Below, piece by piece: positions 9,798 through 17,992 of a DNA stretch of 64,000 bases. How positions within the stretch are numbered: the first letter of the stretch is position 1; each line of letters begins with the position of its first letter. The notes beneath the pieces were generated by a model. It saw nothing but the letters and a program-made list of their open reading frames with translations, had not been told where the DNA came from and did no database searches. The position numbers were made by a program, and so were the translations under genes. Source of the DNA: Bacteroidota bacterium (lineage in GTDB: Bacteria > Bacteroidota > Bacteroidia > Chitinophagales > Saprospiraceae); the NCBI GenBank assembly GCA_020160935.1, contig JAIUPL010000020.1:1-64000 (forward strand). Direction: 5' to 3'.

Positions 9798-11234
9798 TCA
9801 GTAAGTATAATTCAAAACGAGGTTGTACTGAGACATGTTGACCCTGTTGATCACCAACTTGTCGTTGCCATACACCTCGCCCAGGCGGCCTTTCCAGACA
9901 TACAGGAATTGCGCTTTCAAACCATCCAGCACACCTCCAAATGAATACCGCATATCCACATTCAATTGGTTATAGGCCGGAAATGCGTATTTATTGAAAA
10001 GGTGGTTTTTCACATCAGGAAGGTAAAAATGCCCATATGCGACCTCCAGCCTCAGTTTTTTATTGCCGGATTGCCAGGAAGTACGTCCTGTGATGGCATG
10101 TACATCGCCGCTGCCTTCGATGCGTTCGCGCGACATGAATGTGTAGAACGGCTCGCGGCCCCACTCCCGCGGCGAGAGGAAGCGCCCGTCGCGGGTGACG
10201 CGGGTGTAGCCTGCCAGCACCTGCCAGCCAGCGCGCTGCCAGCCCAGTTGTGCACTGAGGGTATTCGACTGTTCGCCTTGCTGGAAATAGGTTTTGGAAG
10301 CATCCGCATTGCCGCCATAAGCCAGCGCATGCTGGTGGATGTATTGCAAACCGCCCAGAAGTTGGTGCCCATTGGAAAGCGGGCAGGTGTAATCGGCTTG
10401 TGCCAGGGCAGTATTGAAGATATTCTCCACAAATTGATCCCAGGCTTGCACTTTCAGGCGTTTATTCATTTGTCGGGTGATGCCCAGCAAACCCACGCCC
10501 TTGCTTTTCAGGTTGTAGAAATAGCCACTGGCCGAGCCGTCCGGATTGAGCCCTTGCGGGTACAGGCCGATCGATTCGCCGATGTCATACCATTTCACCG
10601 TGCTGCGTGGTGAAATTTGCCACAACCATCCGCCTTCTATTTTTGTGTTTTTCAGGTCCTGGATGTCAAGCCAGACGCCACCTTCGGCAGTAGGGCGCAT
10701 ACGACCGTCTTGTGCATTGATAAATGGCGACTGTATGGCCTGACGGCCGAGTGTAATGCGCGATTTTTTCCATTGATAACGCAGCCAGAATTCTTCCATG
10801 CGGTCGAGGTCGTTGCGATTGTCGGGGTTTTGCACATCGAACAGGCCGATTTCGTACCGATTGGACGCGCCGGTGGAAGGGTCCTTCTCTTTTAAATCGG
10901 AGGATGCCAGGTTAAAATTAAAAATGCCGCCCACCCCCATGCTGAAACCATGCAAAGGCAAGGTGCTGAACCGCAGGCCGCCACCGCCAGCCAGTGCATA
11001 GTAGTCGGTCAGTGCAGCTGCATTGTCGGTTGCCATAAAAAACGAACGAAAATTTCCGCTGAATTGCCCATGTTGAAATGCTTCCCGCAGGTTTCCCGCC
11101 GAACGGCTGCCAGACTGGGCCGCGTCTTCGCGGTTTTTTTCATGTGCCGGATGAGTAGCGTGGGCCAGGGAATCTTGCGCTGCCAAAAATCGGGCAGAGA
11201 ACAATGCAACAAGCAGGAACAGGGCGTTTTTCAT
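9798..11234 (-). CDS. OprD-like outer-membrane porin
   Basis: About 478 residues. Signal peptide MKNALFLLVALFSARFLAAQ, then a His-rich linker and an amphipathic beta-strand series ending in an aromatic residue (NYTY). Typical OprD-family segments are visible: FWLRYQWKKSRITLGRQAI, an acidic NDLDRMEEFW loop, and a GRFLSPREWGREPFYTF region. It likely forms a specific channel for a small substrate in the outer membrane. Position in the sulfur island with its own Crp-type box suggests passage of thiosulfate or another sulfur anion, which is inference. The start at 11234 was chosen over 11243 because it opens directly on the signal peptide. Confidence 0.75.
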   Translation of the reverse strand: MKNALFLLVALFSARFLAAQDSLAHATHPAHEKNREDAAQSGSRSAGNLREAFQHGQFSGNFRSFFMATDNAAALTDYYALAGGGGLRFSTLPLHGFSMGVGGIFNFNLASSDLKEKDPSTGASNRYEIGLFDVQNPDNRNDLDRMEEFWLRYQWKKSRITLGRQAIQSPFINAQDGRMRPTAEGGVWLDIQDLKNTKIEGGWLWQISPRSTVKWYDIGESIGLYPQGLNPDGSASGYFYNLKSKGVGLLGITRQMNKRLKVQAWDQFVENIFNTALAQADYTCPLSNGHQLLGGLQYIHQHALAYGGNADASKTYFQQGEQSNTLSAQLGWQRAGWQVLAGYTRVTRDGRFLSPREWGREPFYTFMSRERIEGSGDVHAITGRTSWQSGNKKLRLEVAYGHFYLPDVKNHLFNKYAFPAYNQLNVDMRYSFGGVLDGLKAQFLYVWKGRLGEVYGNDKLVINRVNMSQYNLVLNYTY

Positions 11235-11267
11235 GTAAGACAAGATGAAATTGCTTCAAAATTGTCG

Positions 11268-11312
11268 CAAAGTTGGGGCTGCATGCAGGTGTTCAAGTGT
11301 GACATTTGTCAC
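11268..11312 (-). promoter_or_regulatory. Crp-type operator and -7 element upstream of the porin
   Basis: A perfect palindrome, GTGACATTTGTCAC at 11299-11312. On the minus strand CAACTTTG at 11268-11275 acts as a candidate -7 element. The spacing of box centre to -7 end is 37.5 nt, identical to the promoters at 9742-9786 and 13853-13897. The inferred start is near 11262, giving a leader of about 28 nt. Confidence 0.7.
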
Positions 11313-11327
11313 TCATGTTGTTTGCCC

Positions 11328-11363
11328 AAAAAAAGAGGCTGCCGGCTTATCTCCGGCAACCTC
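11328..11363 (-). terminator. Rho-independent terminator after the MBL-rhodanese gene
   Basis: Read on the minus strand: an 11-bp stem (11363-11353 with 11345-11335, one mismatch, GC-rich GCCGG core) and a 7-nt loop, followed directly by seven T residues (11334-11328). It lies 32 nt after the stop codon of the gene at 11395-12813 and before the porin promoter, so it separates the two transcripts. Confidence 0.85.
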
Positions 11364-11394
11364 CTATCGAACTAAATCCCTAATATATTCACTC

Positions 11395-12813
11395 TTAAAG
11401 CATGGTGCTGGGGCATACGTAATCCGACACCTTGAACTTGTTGGTTTCTTTCATGGCTTTGAATCCGCCTACTACATCCACGAGGTTGTCGTAGCCGCGT
11501 GCCCGAAGGATGCTGGCAAAAACCATGGAGCGGTAGCCGCCTGCACAATAAATATACACCGTGCGATCTTTTGGTACCCGAAGCATCGAGTCGTTGATGT
11601 AGTCGAGTGGCGCATTTTCCACATCCAGCACGTGTTCGCTCATGTATTCGCTGTTTTTACGCACATCGATCAGCGTAGTGTCGGGTTTTGCAGCCAGGAT
11701 ATCGGCCATTTCCTGTGCGGTAACACGCTGGATGCTGTCGGTTTCCATCCCCGCTTTTTTCCAGGCGTCGAAGCCGCCATCGAGGTAGCCGATGCAAAAG
11801 TCGTATCCGACGCGCGCCAGGCGGGTGACCACTTCTTCTTCGCGGCCAGGCTCGGTGACGAGCAGTATTTGTTGTTTGATATCGGGGATCATAGCGCCGA
11901 CCCAAGGGGCAAAATTGCCGTCGAGACCGATATTAATGGAATTGGGTACGAATCCTTCCGAAAAAACCTGTGCATTGCGGGTATCCAGAATCAGGGCGCC
12001 CGTTTCGGTGGCGGCCGTTTCGAATGCGCGGGGCGACAAGGCGTGGGTGCCGCGTTCGATAACTGTATCGATGCTGTCGTAGCCGAATTTGTTCATTGCC
12101 ACATTGGAAGGGAAGTAAGCAGGCGGCGGCATAAGGCCGGTGGTGACTTCTTTTACAAATTCCGCTCTGCTCATGTTCGGGCGCAGGGCATAGTTGGTAG
12201 CCTTTTGGTGGCCCAAAGAGTCGTAGGTTTCCTTGGCCATGTTTTTACCGCAGGCCGAACCGGCGCCGTGGGCCGGGTAAACGATCACCTCGTCGGACAA
12301 AGGCATGATTTTATTGCGCAGCGAATCGTACAGGGTTTCCGCCAGTTGCTCCTGGGTCATGTTGGCTGCTTTCTGAGCAAGGTCGGGGCGGCCTACATCG
12401 CCGATAAAGAGCGTATCGCCGGAGAACAGCGCGTATTCTTTGCCATTTTCATCGATCAGCAGGAAAGAAGAACTTTCCATGGTGTGGCCAGGTGTATGCA
12501 GCACACGGAATGTGACATTGCCTACCTTGAAATCTTCATCGTCTTTTGCCACATAAGCCTCGAAGGAAGGAACGGCTGTAGGGCCATACACGATGGTAGC
12601 ACCCGATTTTTTGGCCAGGTCGATATGGCCGCTTACAAAGTCGGCATGGAAGTGCGTTTCAAAAACGTATTTGATTTTGGCGCCGTCTTTTTGTGCTTTT
12701 TCCAGATAAGGTTCTACCTCACGCAGCGGGTCGATTACAACAGCCTCGCCGGCACTTTCTACATAATAAGCGCCTTGTGCCAGGCATCCGGTATAAATCT
12801 GCTCAATTTTCAT
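11395..12813 (-). CDS. Metallo-beta-lactamase-fold persulfide-dioxygenase-like protein with two rhodanese domains
   Basis: 472 residues, cytoplasmic. The N-terminal MBL domain (about 1-240) carries HFHADFVSGH (54-63), HTPGHT (H110) and SGDTLFIGDVGRPDL (D133), the metal-ligand pattern of ETHE1/Blh-type persulfide dioxygenases. Two rhodanese domains follow. The first (about 255-350) has no cysteine at the active-site loop (LLVTEPGREE). The second (about 365-460) has an intact loop, YCAGGYRS. The expected role is oxidation of a persulfide to sulfite and sulfur transfer, consistent with the sulfide:quinone oxidoreductase in the same island. It starts 169 nt from the TSUP gene and ends at a good terminator. 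No Crp-type box was found in front of it. Confidence 0.85.
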   Translation of the reverse strand: MKIEQIYTGCLAQGAYYVESAGEAVVIDPLREVEPYLEKAQKDGAKIKYVFETHFHADFVSGHIDLAKKSGATIVYGPTAVPSFEAYVAKDDEDFKVGNVTFRVLHTPGHTMESSSFLLIDENGKEYALFSGDTLFIGDVGRPDLAQKAANMTQEQLAETLYDSLRNKIMPLSDEVIVYPAHGAGSACGKNMAKETYDSLGHQKATNYALRPNMSRAEFVKEVTTGLMPPPAYFPSNVAMNKFGYDSIDTVIERGTHALSPRAFETAATETGALILDTRNAQVFSEGFVPNSINIGLDGNFAPWVGAMIPDIKQQILLVTEPGREEEVVTRLARVGYDFCIGYLDGGFDAWKKAGMETDSIQRVTAQEMADILAAKPDTTLIDVRKNSEYMSEHVLDVENAPLDYINDSMLRVPKDRTVYIYCAGGYRSMVFASILRARGYDNLVDVVGGFKAMKETNKFKVSDYVCPSTML

Positions 12814-12981
12814 GGCAAAAAAATGATTGAAGGATGAAAAATGGTTGTTTGACTAAGAGCTACGAATTCATTTGACAGGTCATACGCAGCGCTGTTTTTT
12901 CAACACAAGAGAGGTAATGTTCATCCAGTATTCATACCCGTTTGGCGGGTATATGCCTGAAAATAGGTATTCAAAAACGTA

Positions 12982-13815
12982 TCAGTGGCCCACCGCCGCC
13001 GCAGCAGCAGGATTCAGATATAATTCCTTGACGAGGATATATACGCCCATCGCCAGTACAAACCATCCAAAGGCTTTTTTGAGTTTATTGCCGTCGATGT
13101 TGCGGCTCAGGCGGTTTCCGATAAAAATGCCGGCGATGGCCAATATCGTTACGCTGCCCAGCAACAGCCAGTCGAGGTGGTATTGCGATAAATCACCCAT
13201 AAATCCGAACAATGACTTGGCTGCAATGATGAGCAAAGACGTGCCTACGGCCTGTTTCATGGGCAATTTGCTGAACAGCACAAGCGCCGGAATGATCAAA
13301 AAGCCGCCACCTGCGCCTACCAGTCCCGTCAGAACCCCTACCACAGCGCCTTCCAGCAAAATCATGGGGTAATTGAAATGTTGTGGCACTTCTTCCAAAG
13401 CAGCGTCCAGCGAGCCACCTCTTTTGTCTCGTATCATCGAAATCGAGGCGAACACCATCAACGTGGCAAACAGCGCCATCATCAGCATGGCTTTTGTAAC
13501 GACCAGCGTACCCACGGTAAATACCGGATTCGGAATCAGCGGTACCAGATACGCCCGGGTAGCATATACAGCCAGAATAGAGGGAATACCAAAAATCACG
13601 GCTGTTTTGAGGTTCACCAGGTGCTCACGGTATTTGGGCAAAGTGCCTACCAAACTGGTCGAGCCCACGATGAAGAGGGAATAAGCCGTTGCCAGCACCG
13701 GATCCACACCAAAAAGATACACCAGCACTGGGACGGTGAGAATACTGCCGCCGCCGCCGATGAGCCCGAGGGAAACTCCAATGAGTGCAGATGCAAAATA
13801 GCCTACAATAGCCAT
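12982..13815 (-). CDS. TauE/SafE (TSUP) family sulfite or sulfur-compound exporter
   Basis: 277 residues, seven to eight transmembrane helices, with the duplicated TSUP signatures SLGLIGGGGSILTVPVLVYL near the N-terminus and GLVGAGGGFLIIPALVL in the second half. Family members export sulfite, sulfoacetate or similar anions across the inner membrane. Here the likely cargo is sulfite made by the persulfide dioxygenase (inference from context). The C-terminus is Ala-rich and ends in GH. It has its own promoter with a Crp-type box 69 nt upstream. Confidence 0.85.
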   Translation of the reverse strand: MAIVGYFASALIGVSLGLIGGGGSILTVPVLVYLFGVDPVLATAYSLFIVGSTSLVGTLPKYREHLVNLKTAVIFGIPSILAVYATRAYLVPLIPNPVFTVGTLVVTKAMLMMALFATLMVFASISMIRDKRGGSLDAALEEVPQHFNYPMILLEGAVVGVLTGLVGAGGGFLIIPALVLFSKLPMKQAVGTSLLIIAAKSLFGFMGDLSQYHLDWLLLGSVTILAIAGIFIGNRLSRNIDGNKLKKAFGWFVLAMGVYILVKELYLNPAAAAAVGH

Positions 13816-13852
13816 GATAAGATATTAGGTTGCTCGATTGCGATTGATGATA

Positions 13853-13897
13853 CAAAGATGCGGTGGCGGGAAGGCGCTGATACGTGATAATTGTCAC
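13853..13897 (-). promoter_or_regulatory. Crp-type operator and -7 element upstream of the TSUP gene
   Basis: The palindrome GTGATAATTGTCAC (13884-13897, extended by a C/G pair on each side) fits GTGA-N6-TCAC. CATCTTTG on the minus strand (13853-13860) is the candidate -7 element. Box centre to -7 end is 37.5 nt, the same as at two other promoters in the island. Confidence 0.7.
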
Positions 13898-13921
13898 GAA
13901 CGACGAATGATTTGAAAAAAA

Positions 13922-14812
13922 TTACCCGCTCCCTGCCAGCATATACGAGGACCTGAAACTTTCGGGCGTGACGCCGAGGTATTTTTTGAAAAAACGGGTG
14001 AAATAGGCATTGTCTTCAAAATGCAACGACTCGGCAATCTGGCCGATCATCAGGTCGGAATTGACCAATTGACGCTTGGCCTCCAGCAAAATGCGCTCTC
14101 GGATAAGTTCGCCGGCGCTTTTACCTATCACATTGTTCACCAGCGCATTCAGGTGGTTGGGCGTGATAAACATCAGTTCGGCGTATTCCTTTGGCAGTCG
14201 TTTTTCCCGAAAATGCTGCTCGATCAGTTTTTCAAACTGCCGCATCAGTACCAGGTGGTGTTTGGAAATGTTTTCCTGTAAGGCATCCGGCATGGTACGC
14301 GACAAACGCACCAGAATGGTAATGAGCATCCCGCGAAGGATGTCCATCATGAATTCCCGCCCGTTTTCAAATTCCCTCAGCATTTGCTCAAACGTTTGTT
14401 CCACTTCCGAACAGCATATGGTATCCAGCGTGTTGACCGAACCGCCAGTGATGGTGTTGAACAGGGGAAAATCGCGCACAAAATGCGGGTTGTGGCAAAT
14501 AGAGGTAAAAAACGACTCGTTGAAATTGACAATATACCCGTCTGTTTCCTCATCGAACTCCCAGGTGTGTATTTGCCCGGGGGCCATATAATACACCTGG
14601 CGGGGTAGTGCCTCATAACGCTGGAAATCGATGGAGTGGCTGCCTCCACCTTTCGTAAACAACACAATCTGATAGAAATCATGTCGGTGTGGGAACTGGA
14701 TATCCCGATGGTTCTGCACAAAATCGCGCAGGCGCGTCACCACGATTTCCGTCATGCAACGGTCGGCTCCGAGCAGGTTGCAAATGCTGTATGTGGGCAT
14801 TTTCTTCGTCAT
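13922..14812 (-). CDS. AraC-family transcriptional regulator
   Basis: 296 residues. The N-terminal half is a cupin-type sensor (HRHDFYQIVLFTKGGG, YYMAPGQIHTWEF). The C-terminal double helix-turn-helix (about 195-290) has a standard AraC ending, IAESLHFEDNAYFTRFFKKYLGVTPESFR. It starts 14 nt after the stop of the SoxB-like gene and is probably co-transcribed with it, so it is a candidate local regulator of the sulfur island. An internal ATG at 14800 (MPTYSICNL) is an equally good start. The ligand is unknown. Confidence 0.85.
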   Translation of the reverse strand: MTKKMPTYSICNLLGADRCMTEIVVTRLRDFVQNHRDIQFPHRHDFYQIVLFTKGGGSHSIDFQRYEALPRQVYYMAPGQIHTWEFDEETDGYIVNFNESFFTSICHNPHFVRDFPLFNTITGGSVNTLDTICCSEVEQTFEQMLREFENGREFMMDILRGMLITILVRLSRTMPDALQENISKHHLVLMRQFEKLIEQHFREKRLPKEYAELMFITPNHLNALVNNVIGKSAGELIRERILLEAKRQLVNSDLMIGQIAESLHFEDNAYFTRFFKKYLGVTPESFRSSYMLAGSG

Positions 14813-14826
14813 ACGCCATGCTCGTT

Positions 14827-16569
14827 TTAGCGAAATGTATAAGCCACGCCGCTTACCTGGGTGAGCAGGGTGTCGGGAGCATCCAGAATTTTGGCTGCGC
14901 CGGTGGGTATAGGTGACACCGGCGAATGTGCGGCAAGGTATTCCTTCAACACAGGATGCAGGGTGTAAGGCAGGTTTTTACCCTCCGTTACGTTCGGGAT
15001 GCGGCAAAGCATGGTTTCGGGGTCGCCGTCGCGTTCGCAGGCAGACACGGCGTAGGTACGTGCCGGGTCGAGCGGCTTCCCGCCCACTTTTACTTCCTGT
15101 ACGCGTTTGCCTTGTTCGCCAAAAGCATTAAAGGACACTTCCATGCCCCTGAATTTGACAACCCAACCGCCGAAACGTTTGGACGCATCTTTGGAAAACA
15201 CATTGTTCAGTTCTTTTTCCAGCCATTTCAGCAGTTCTGCGCCTGTTACTTTAGCAGTACGCACCGTAGCGTCTACGGGCAGCATATCGAAAATGTATCC
15301 TTCTGTGATCGGGATATTACCCGTTGCATCGGGGGTGCTGCGCGGCGGACAAAAACGGAATCCGTTGGAGAGCACGATTTCAGTGCCCGTTTTCCACGAC
15401 AGCGCATCCAGAATGAGGGTGTCGATGGTGTTTTCCACCACAAAATAACGATACAATGGCACCTTGCTATAGCCCACTACTTTTTCGATGTCGCGGATAT
15501 AAGGCGCTTCCATTTGTTCGATGAGATGCGACACGTCTTTCCGAGCCTTGTACTTCTTTGGGTCTACTTCCACAAGTTCGTAGCGGTGGCCGGTTATTTT
15601 CCCATCCTGCACCTCTACGTCGAGGCGGCCAACAAAAGAGCCAAAAGCGCCGGGTTCCACCACACGGGCATATTTGCACACGATGGGTTCGCGCACACGT
15701 TCGTGGGTATCGCCACCGAAAATGTAATCCACACCTTCGCATTCAGGCATATTGGCCAGGGCGATTTGTTGCGAGAGGCCGAGGTGGGCCAGTATGATCA
15801 CCAGGTCGCATTGCTCCTGTTCGCGCAGCACTTTCACATAGTAGGCCAGATTTTCTTCCGGTTTGGTGTAAATAATGCCTTTGGAATAGTTGGGCGACTG
15901 CCGAATAGGCACCAGCGGATCGGTGTAGCCGAGAAAACCAATTTTTACGCCCAGGCGCGACCAGGTGTGATAGGCCGGAAAAATCAGTTCGCCTTTGGCG
16001 CCGTTTCCGGCATCGTGGTACATATTGGCGCACACTTTTGGTGCGTCGAGGCCACCCAGAAGCGTTTGCATGGCTTTTTTGTAGTACACCACTTCCCAGT
16101 TGCCTGGCAGGTACAGGTCGTATCCCAGGGCATTGAGCATGGGCGACAATGCCTGTCCGGTGGTTTTTACCGACAATTCGCTGCCCTGAAACATATCGCC
16201 CGTATCGACGATGAACGTGTTGGGGTTGCTTTTCCGCACGCGGTCGAACAGCGTGGCAATGTGCGCATAGCCCGCTGTTTTGCGAAAAACGGCGCGGTTG
16301 TTTTCCCAAAACAATTCGTCGTGCGGATGAATCTGGCAGTGCACGTCGGTGGTTTGCAGCAGGGTAAGGGTGCCACTCGTTGCCACGGCGGTAGATTCCA
16401 TGTCATGTCCCTCCAGGTTTTTCTCGGCTGGATGGTTAGTGGCTGGCGTATTTCCCGAAGCGCCCAGTGGCGTTATGCTGGCGCCGATGCCTGCCAGCAG
16501 GGTGTTTTTCAGAAAATGGCGGCGCCCGTGCCCGCTATTTGGTGCATTTGATTTTTTCGACATATGCAA
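14827..16569 (-). CDS. SoxB-like Tat-exported dimetal hydrolase (candidate thiosulfohydrolase)
   Basis: 580 residues. The N-terminus has a Tat motif (RRHFLK, R16-R17) and a hydrophobic segment, so export is folded and periplasmic. The calcineurin-like domain keeps the metal motifs TTDVHCQ (D75, H77), VDTGDMFQGS (D122/D125), GNWE (156-159), LAHLG (H262) and GGDTHE (285-290). A 5'-nucleotidase C-terminal domain follows (about 380-540). Tryptophan in place of the catalytic histidine of the usual GNH[DE] motif is a trait I associate with SoxB rather than nucleotidases. The gene begins 2 nt after the TsdA-like cytochrome, supporting a role in thiosulfate chemistry. Genes for SoxYZ, the carrier that SoxB normally acts on, are absent from the window, so substrate is uncertain. 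Confidence 0.7.
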   Translation of the reverse strand: MHMSKKSNAPNSGHGRRHFLKNTLLAGIGASITPLGASGNTPATNHPAEKNLEGHDMESTAVATSGTLTLLQTTDVHCQIHPHDELFWENNRAVFRKTAGYAHIATLFDRVRKSNPNTFIVDTGDMFQGSELSVKTTGQALSPMLNALGYDLYLPGNWEVVYYKKAMQTLLGGLDAPKVCANMYHDAGNGAKGELIFPAYHTWSRLGVKIGFLGYTDPLVPIRQSPNYSKGIIYTKPEENLAYYVKVLREQEQCDLVIILAHLGLSQQIALANMPECEGVDYIFGGDTHERVREPIVCKYARVVEPGAFGSFVGRLDVEVQDGKITGHRYELVEVDPKKYKARKDVSHLIEQMEAPYIRDIEKVVGYSKVPLYRYFVVENTIDTLILDALSWKTGTEIVLSNGFRFCPPRSTPDATGNIPITEGYIFDMLPVDATVRTAKVTGAELLKWLEKELNNVFSKDASKRFGGWVVKFRGMEVSFNAFGEQGKRVQEVKVGGKPLDPARTYAVSACERDGDPETMLCRIPNVTEGKNLPYTLHPVLKEYLAAHSPVSPIPTGAAKILDAPDTLLTQVSGVAYTFR

Positions 16570-16571
16570 GA

Positions 16572-17735
16572 TCAGTTCTTTTTTGAAGCGGATTTGTAAA
16601 ACGCTACGATGGGCTCGTAAGGGCCGTATTTGTGTTGGGCTTCCGGGAACGGGTCGGCATAGGGGCCGAAAGGATGGTCGTACGGTTTCTTTTCAATTTT
16701 TGGCCAGTCGGTGCCCAGGAAGGGGTGTTTGGGGCGCGGTTGTGAGTTGACAAAAGCGGCTACATCCCAGGCTTCTTCATCGCTGAGTTGGGGGTTTTGG
16801 TAATTGGCGCCAAACGGCATATTGGCTTTCACGTAGCCTGCAAAACGCGACATGCGATACAGTCCGGCTGCCTCGTTGTAACTTTTGTCGCCCCAAAGTG
16901 CCGGGTAGTGGCGCTCGCTGCCGGGCATAGACAGCCCCTGTCCGTTGGGGCCGTGGCAGGAAGCGCATTTTTCTGAATATATCTTTTGTCCATGCGCCGG
17001 GTCGGCCGCCCGATCCATAAACGGCACCTCTACCAGTCCCGTTCCTTTGGGTTTTTCTTTTTTGGGTACACCCGTGCCCAGCCAGTGGATGTATGCCATG
17101 ATGGCTTGCATTTCGCGGCTGGTGGTATCGATGGCTTGCCCGTTGAGGCTTCTTTGAAAACAGTCGTTCACACGTTTGGGGATGGTTTCCAGCGTGCCCG
17201 AGCGCGCGCGCATCTGCGGGTAAGTGCTTTCCACGGCAAAATAGTTGTTGCCATACGGTTTGCTGCCTGCGTCGAGGTGGCAACTCTGGCAATTGAGCCC
17301 GTTGATGCTGCCGGGGCGTACAAGGCCTTCGGGGCCGAAATAATCCTGCGTATGGGCAATCAGGTCGCGGCCGTAGGCAATCAGTTTTGCATCGGCATCT
17401 GTTTCGGCGAGGTATGGGTCGGGGGCTTCCCAGATTTTGTTTTTGTCGTACACTGGTACCAGCGCAGCCCGTTTTTCTGAAATGCCATGCTGCTGTACAC
17501 TTTGGTCGCGCGTCCAGGCCACGGCGCCACCAGCAGTCAGGCCGAGGGCTGTCAGCCACAGAAACCAGCGGATGTTCTGGAAAAAGACCATCTGGCGTTT
17601 GCATTGTGCATTTACCCGTGCATCGGCGCCAATCCGCACCCGGTAAAAAGTGATAGCGCTGCTCACGGCAAAAATGCCCAGCACCAGCACCGCAATCAAT
17701 AACCACAAAACAGGAAAGTACATGGTATCATTCAT
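16572..17735 (-). CDS. tsdA: TsdA-like dihaem c-type cytochrome (thiosulfate dehydrogenase family)
   Basis: 387 residues. Two N-terminal transmembrane helices (about 8-30 and 57-74) anchor a periplasmic part. There are two haem c sites, CQSCH (149-153) and CASCH (257-261). Between them, DCFQRSLNG supplies a cysteine (C192) at the place where TsdA enzymes use an unusual axial Cys ligand to haem 1. The segments LDAGSKPYGNNYF, MRARSGTLETIPKRVNDCF and FGPYADPFPEAQHKYGPYEPI also match the family. The expected reaction is oxidation of thiosulfate to tetrathionate (or the reverse) with electrons passed to the respiratory chain. The double membrane anchor is longer than in soluble TsdA. It is the first gene of a cytochrome-SoxB-AraC unit. 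Confidence 0.8.
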   Translation of the reverse strand: MNDTMYFPVLWLLIAVLVLGIFAVSSAITFYRVRIGADARVNAQCKRQMVFFQNIRWFLWLTALGLTAGGAVAWTRDQSVQQHGISEKRAALVPVYDKNKIWEAPDPYLAETDADAKLIAYGRDLIAHTQDYFGPEGLVRPGSINGLNCQSCHLDAGSKPYGNNYFAVESTYPQMRARSGTLETIPKRVNDCFQRSLNGQAIDTTSREMQAIMAYIHWLGTGVPKKEKPKGTGLVEVPFMDRAADPAHGQKIYSEKCASCHGPNGQGLSMPGSERHYPALWGDKSYNEAAGLYRMSRFAGYVKANMPFGANYQNPQLSDEEAWDVAAFVNSQPRPKHPFLGTDWPKIEKKPYDHPFGPYADPFPEAQHKYGPYEPIVAFYKSASKKN

Positions 17736-17842
17736 CGTTTATGCTAATCTCAAAACCGAAAATTAATTGTGGATTTTTGAAAAATTATCACTTTTTTGAC
17801 GGAAAAACATTGTTTGACTGATCAAAAATATGGAAGATGAAA

Positions 17843-17886
17843 CAAATGTCTTATATCGGTAAGAAGTACAACGTGACATTTGTCAC
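17843..17886 (-). promoter_or_regulatory. Crp-type operator upstream of the TsdA-like gene
   Basis: A perfect palindrome, GTGACATTTGTCAC (17873-17886), identical to the one at 11299-11312. GACATTTG on the minus strand (17843-17850) is a weaker -7 candidate, 36.5 nt from the box centre. The leader to the start codon at 17735 would be about 100 nt, longer than at the other three promoters. Confidence 0.6.
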
Positions 17887-17896
17887 GACAAGGGCT

Positions 17897-17984
17897 TAGT
17901 GGTGGCATGGGGAATAAAAAGAGAGGGTGTTTGAAGACGTTGGTCTTCAAACACCCTCTCTTTTTATTCCCCATGCCACCACTA
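17897..17984. repeat. Perfect 42-nt inverted repeat with a 4-nt loop
   Basis: Arms 17897-17938 and 17943-17984 are exact reverse complements around GTTG. The structure lies 8 nt after the stop codon of the sulfide:quinone oxidoreductase (17993) and 11 nt before the Crp-type box of the next promoter. There is no T-run after it on the minus strand, so it is not a textbook terminator, but a transcript through it would fold into a very stable hairpin. Confidence 0.95.
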
Positions 17985-17992
17985 CGTTACCA

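Noticed and set aside
11245-12837. A 530-codon open frame on the plus strand
   Set aside because: Antisense to the MBL-rhodanese gene and crossing its terminator; no recognisable features.
14926-16551. A 541-codon open frame on the plus strand
   Set aside because: Antisense shadow of the SoxB-like gene, whose metal motifs are all intact on the minus strand.
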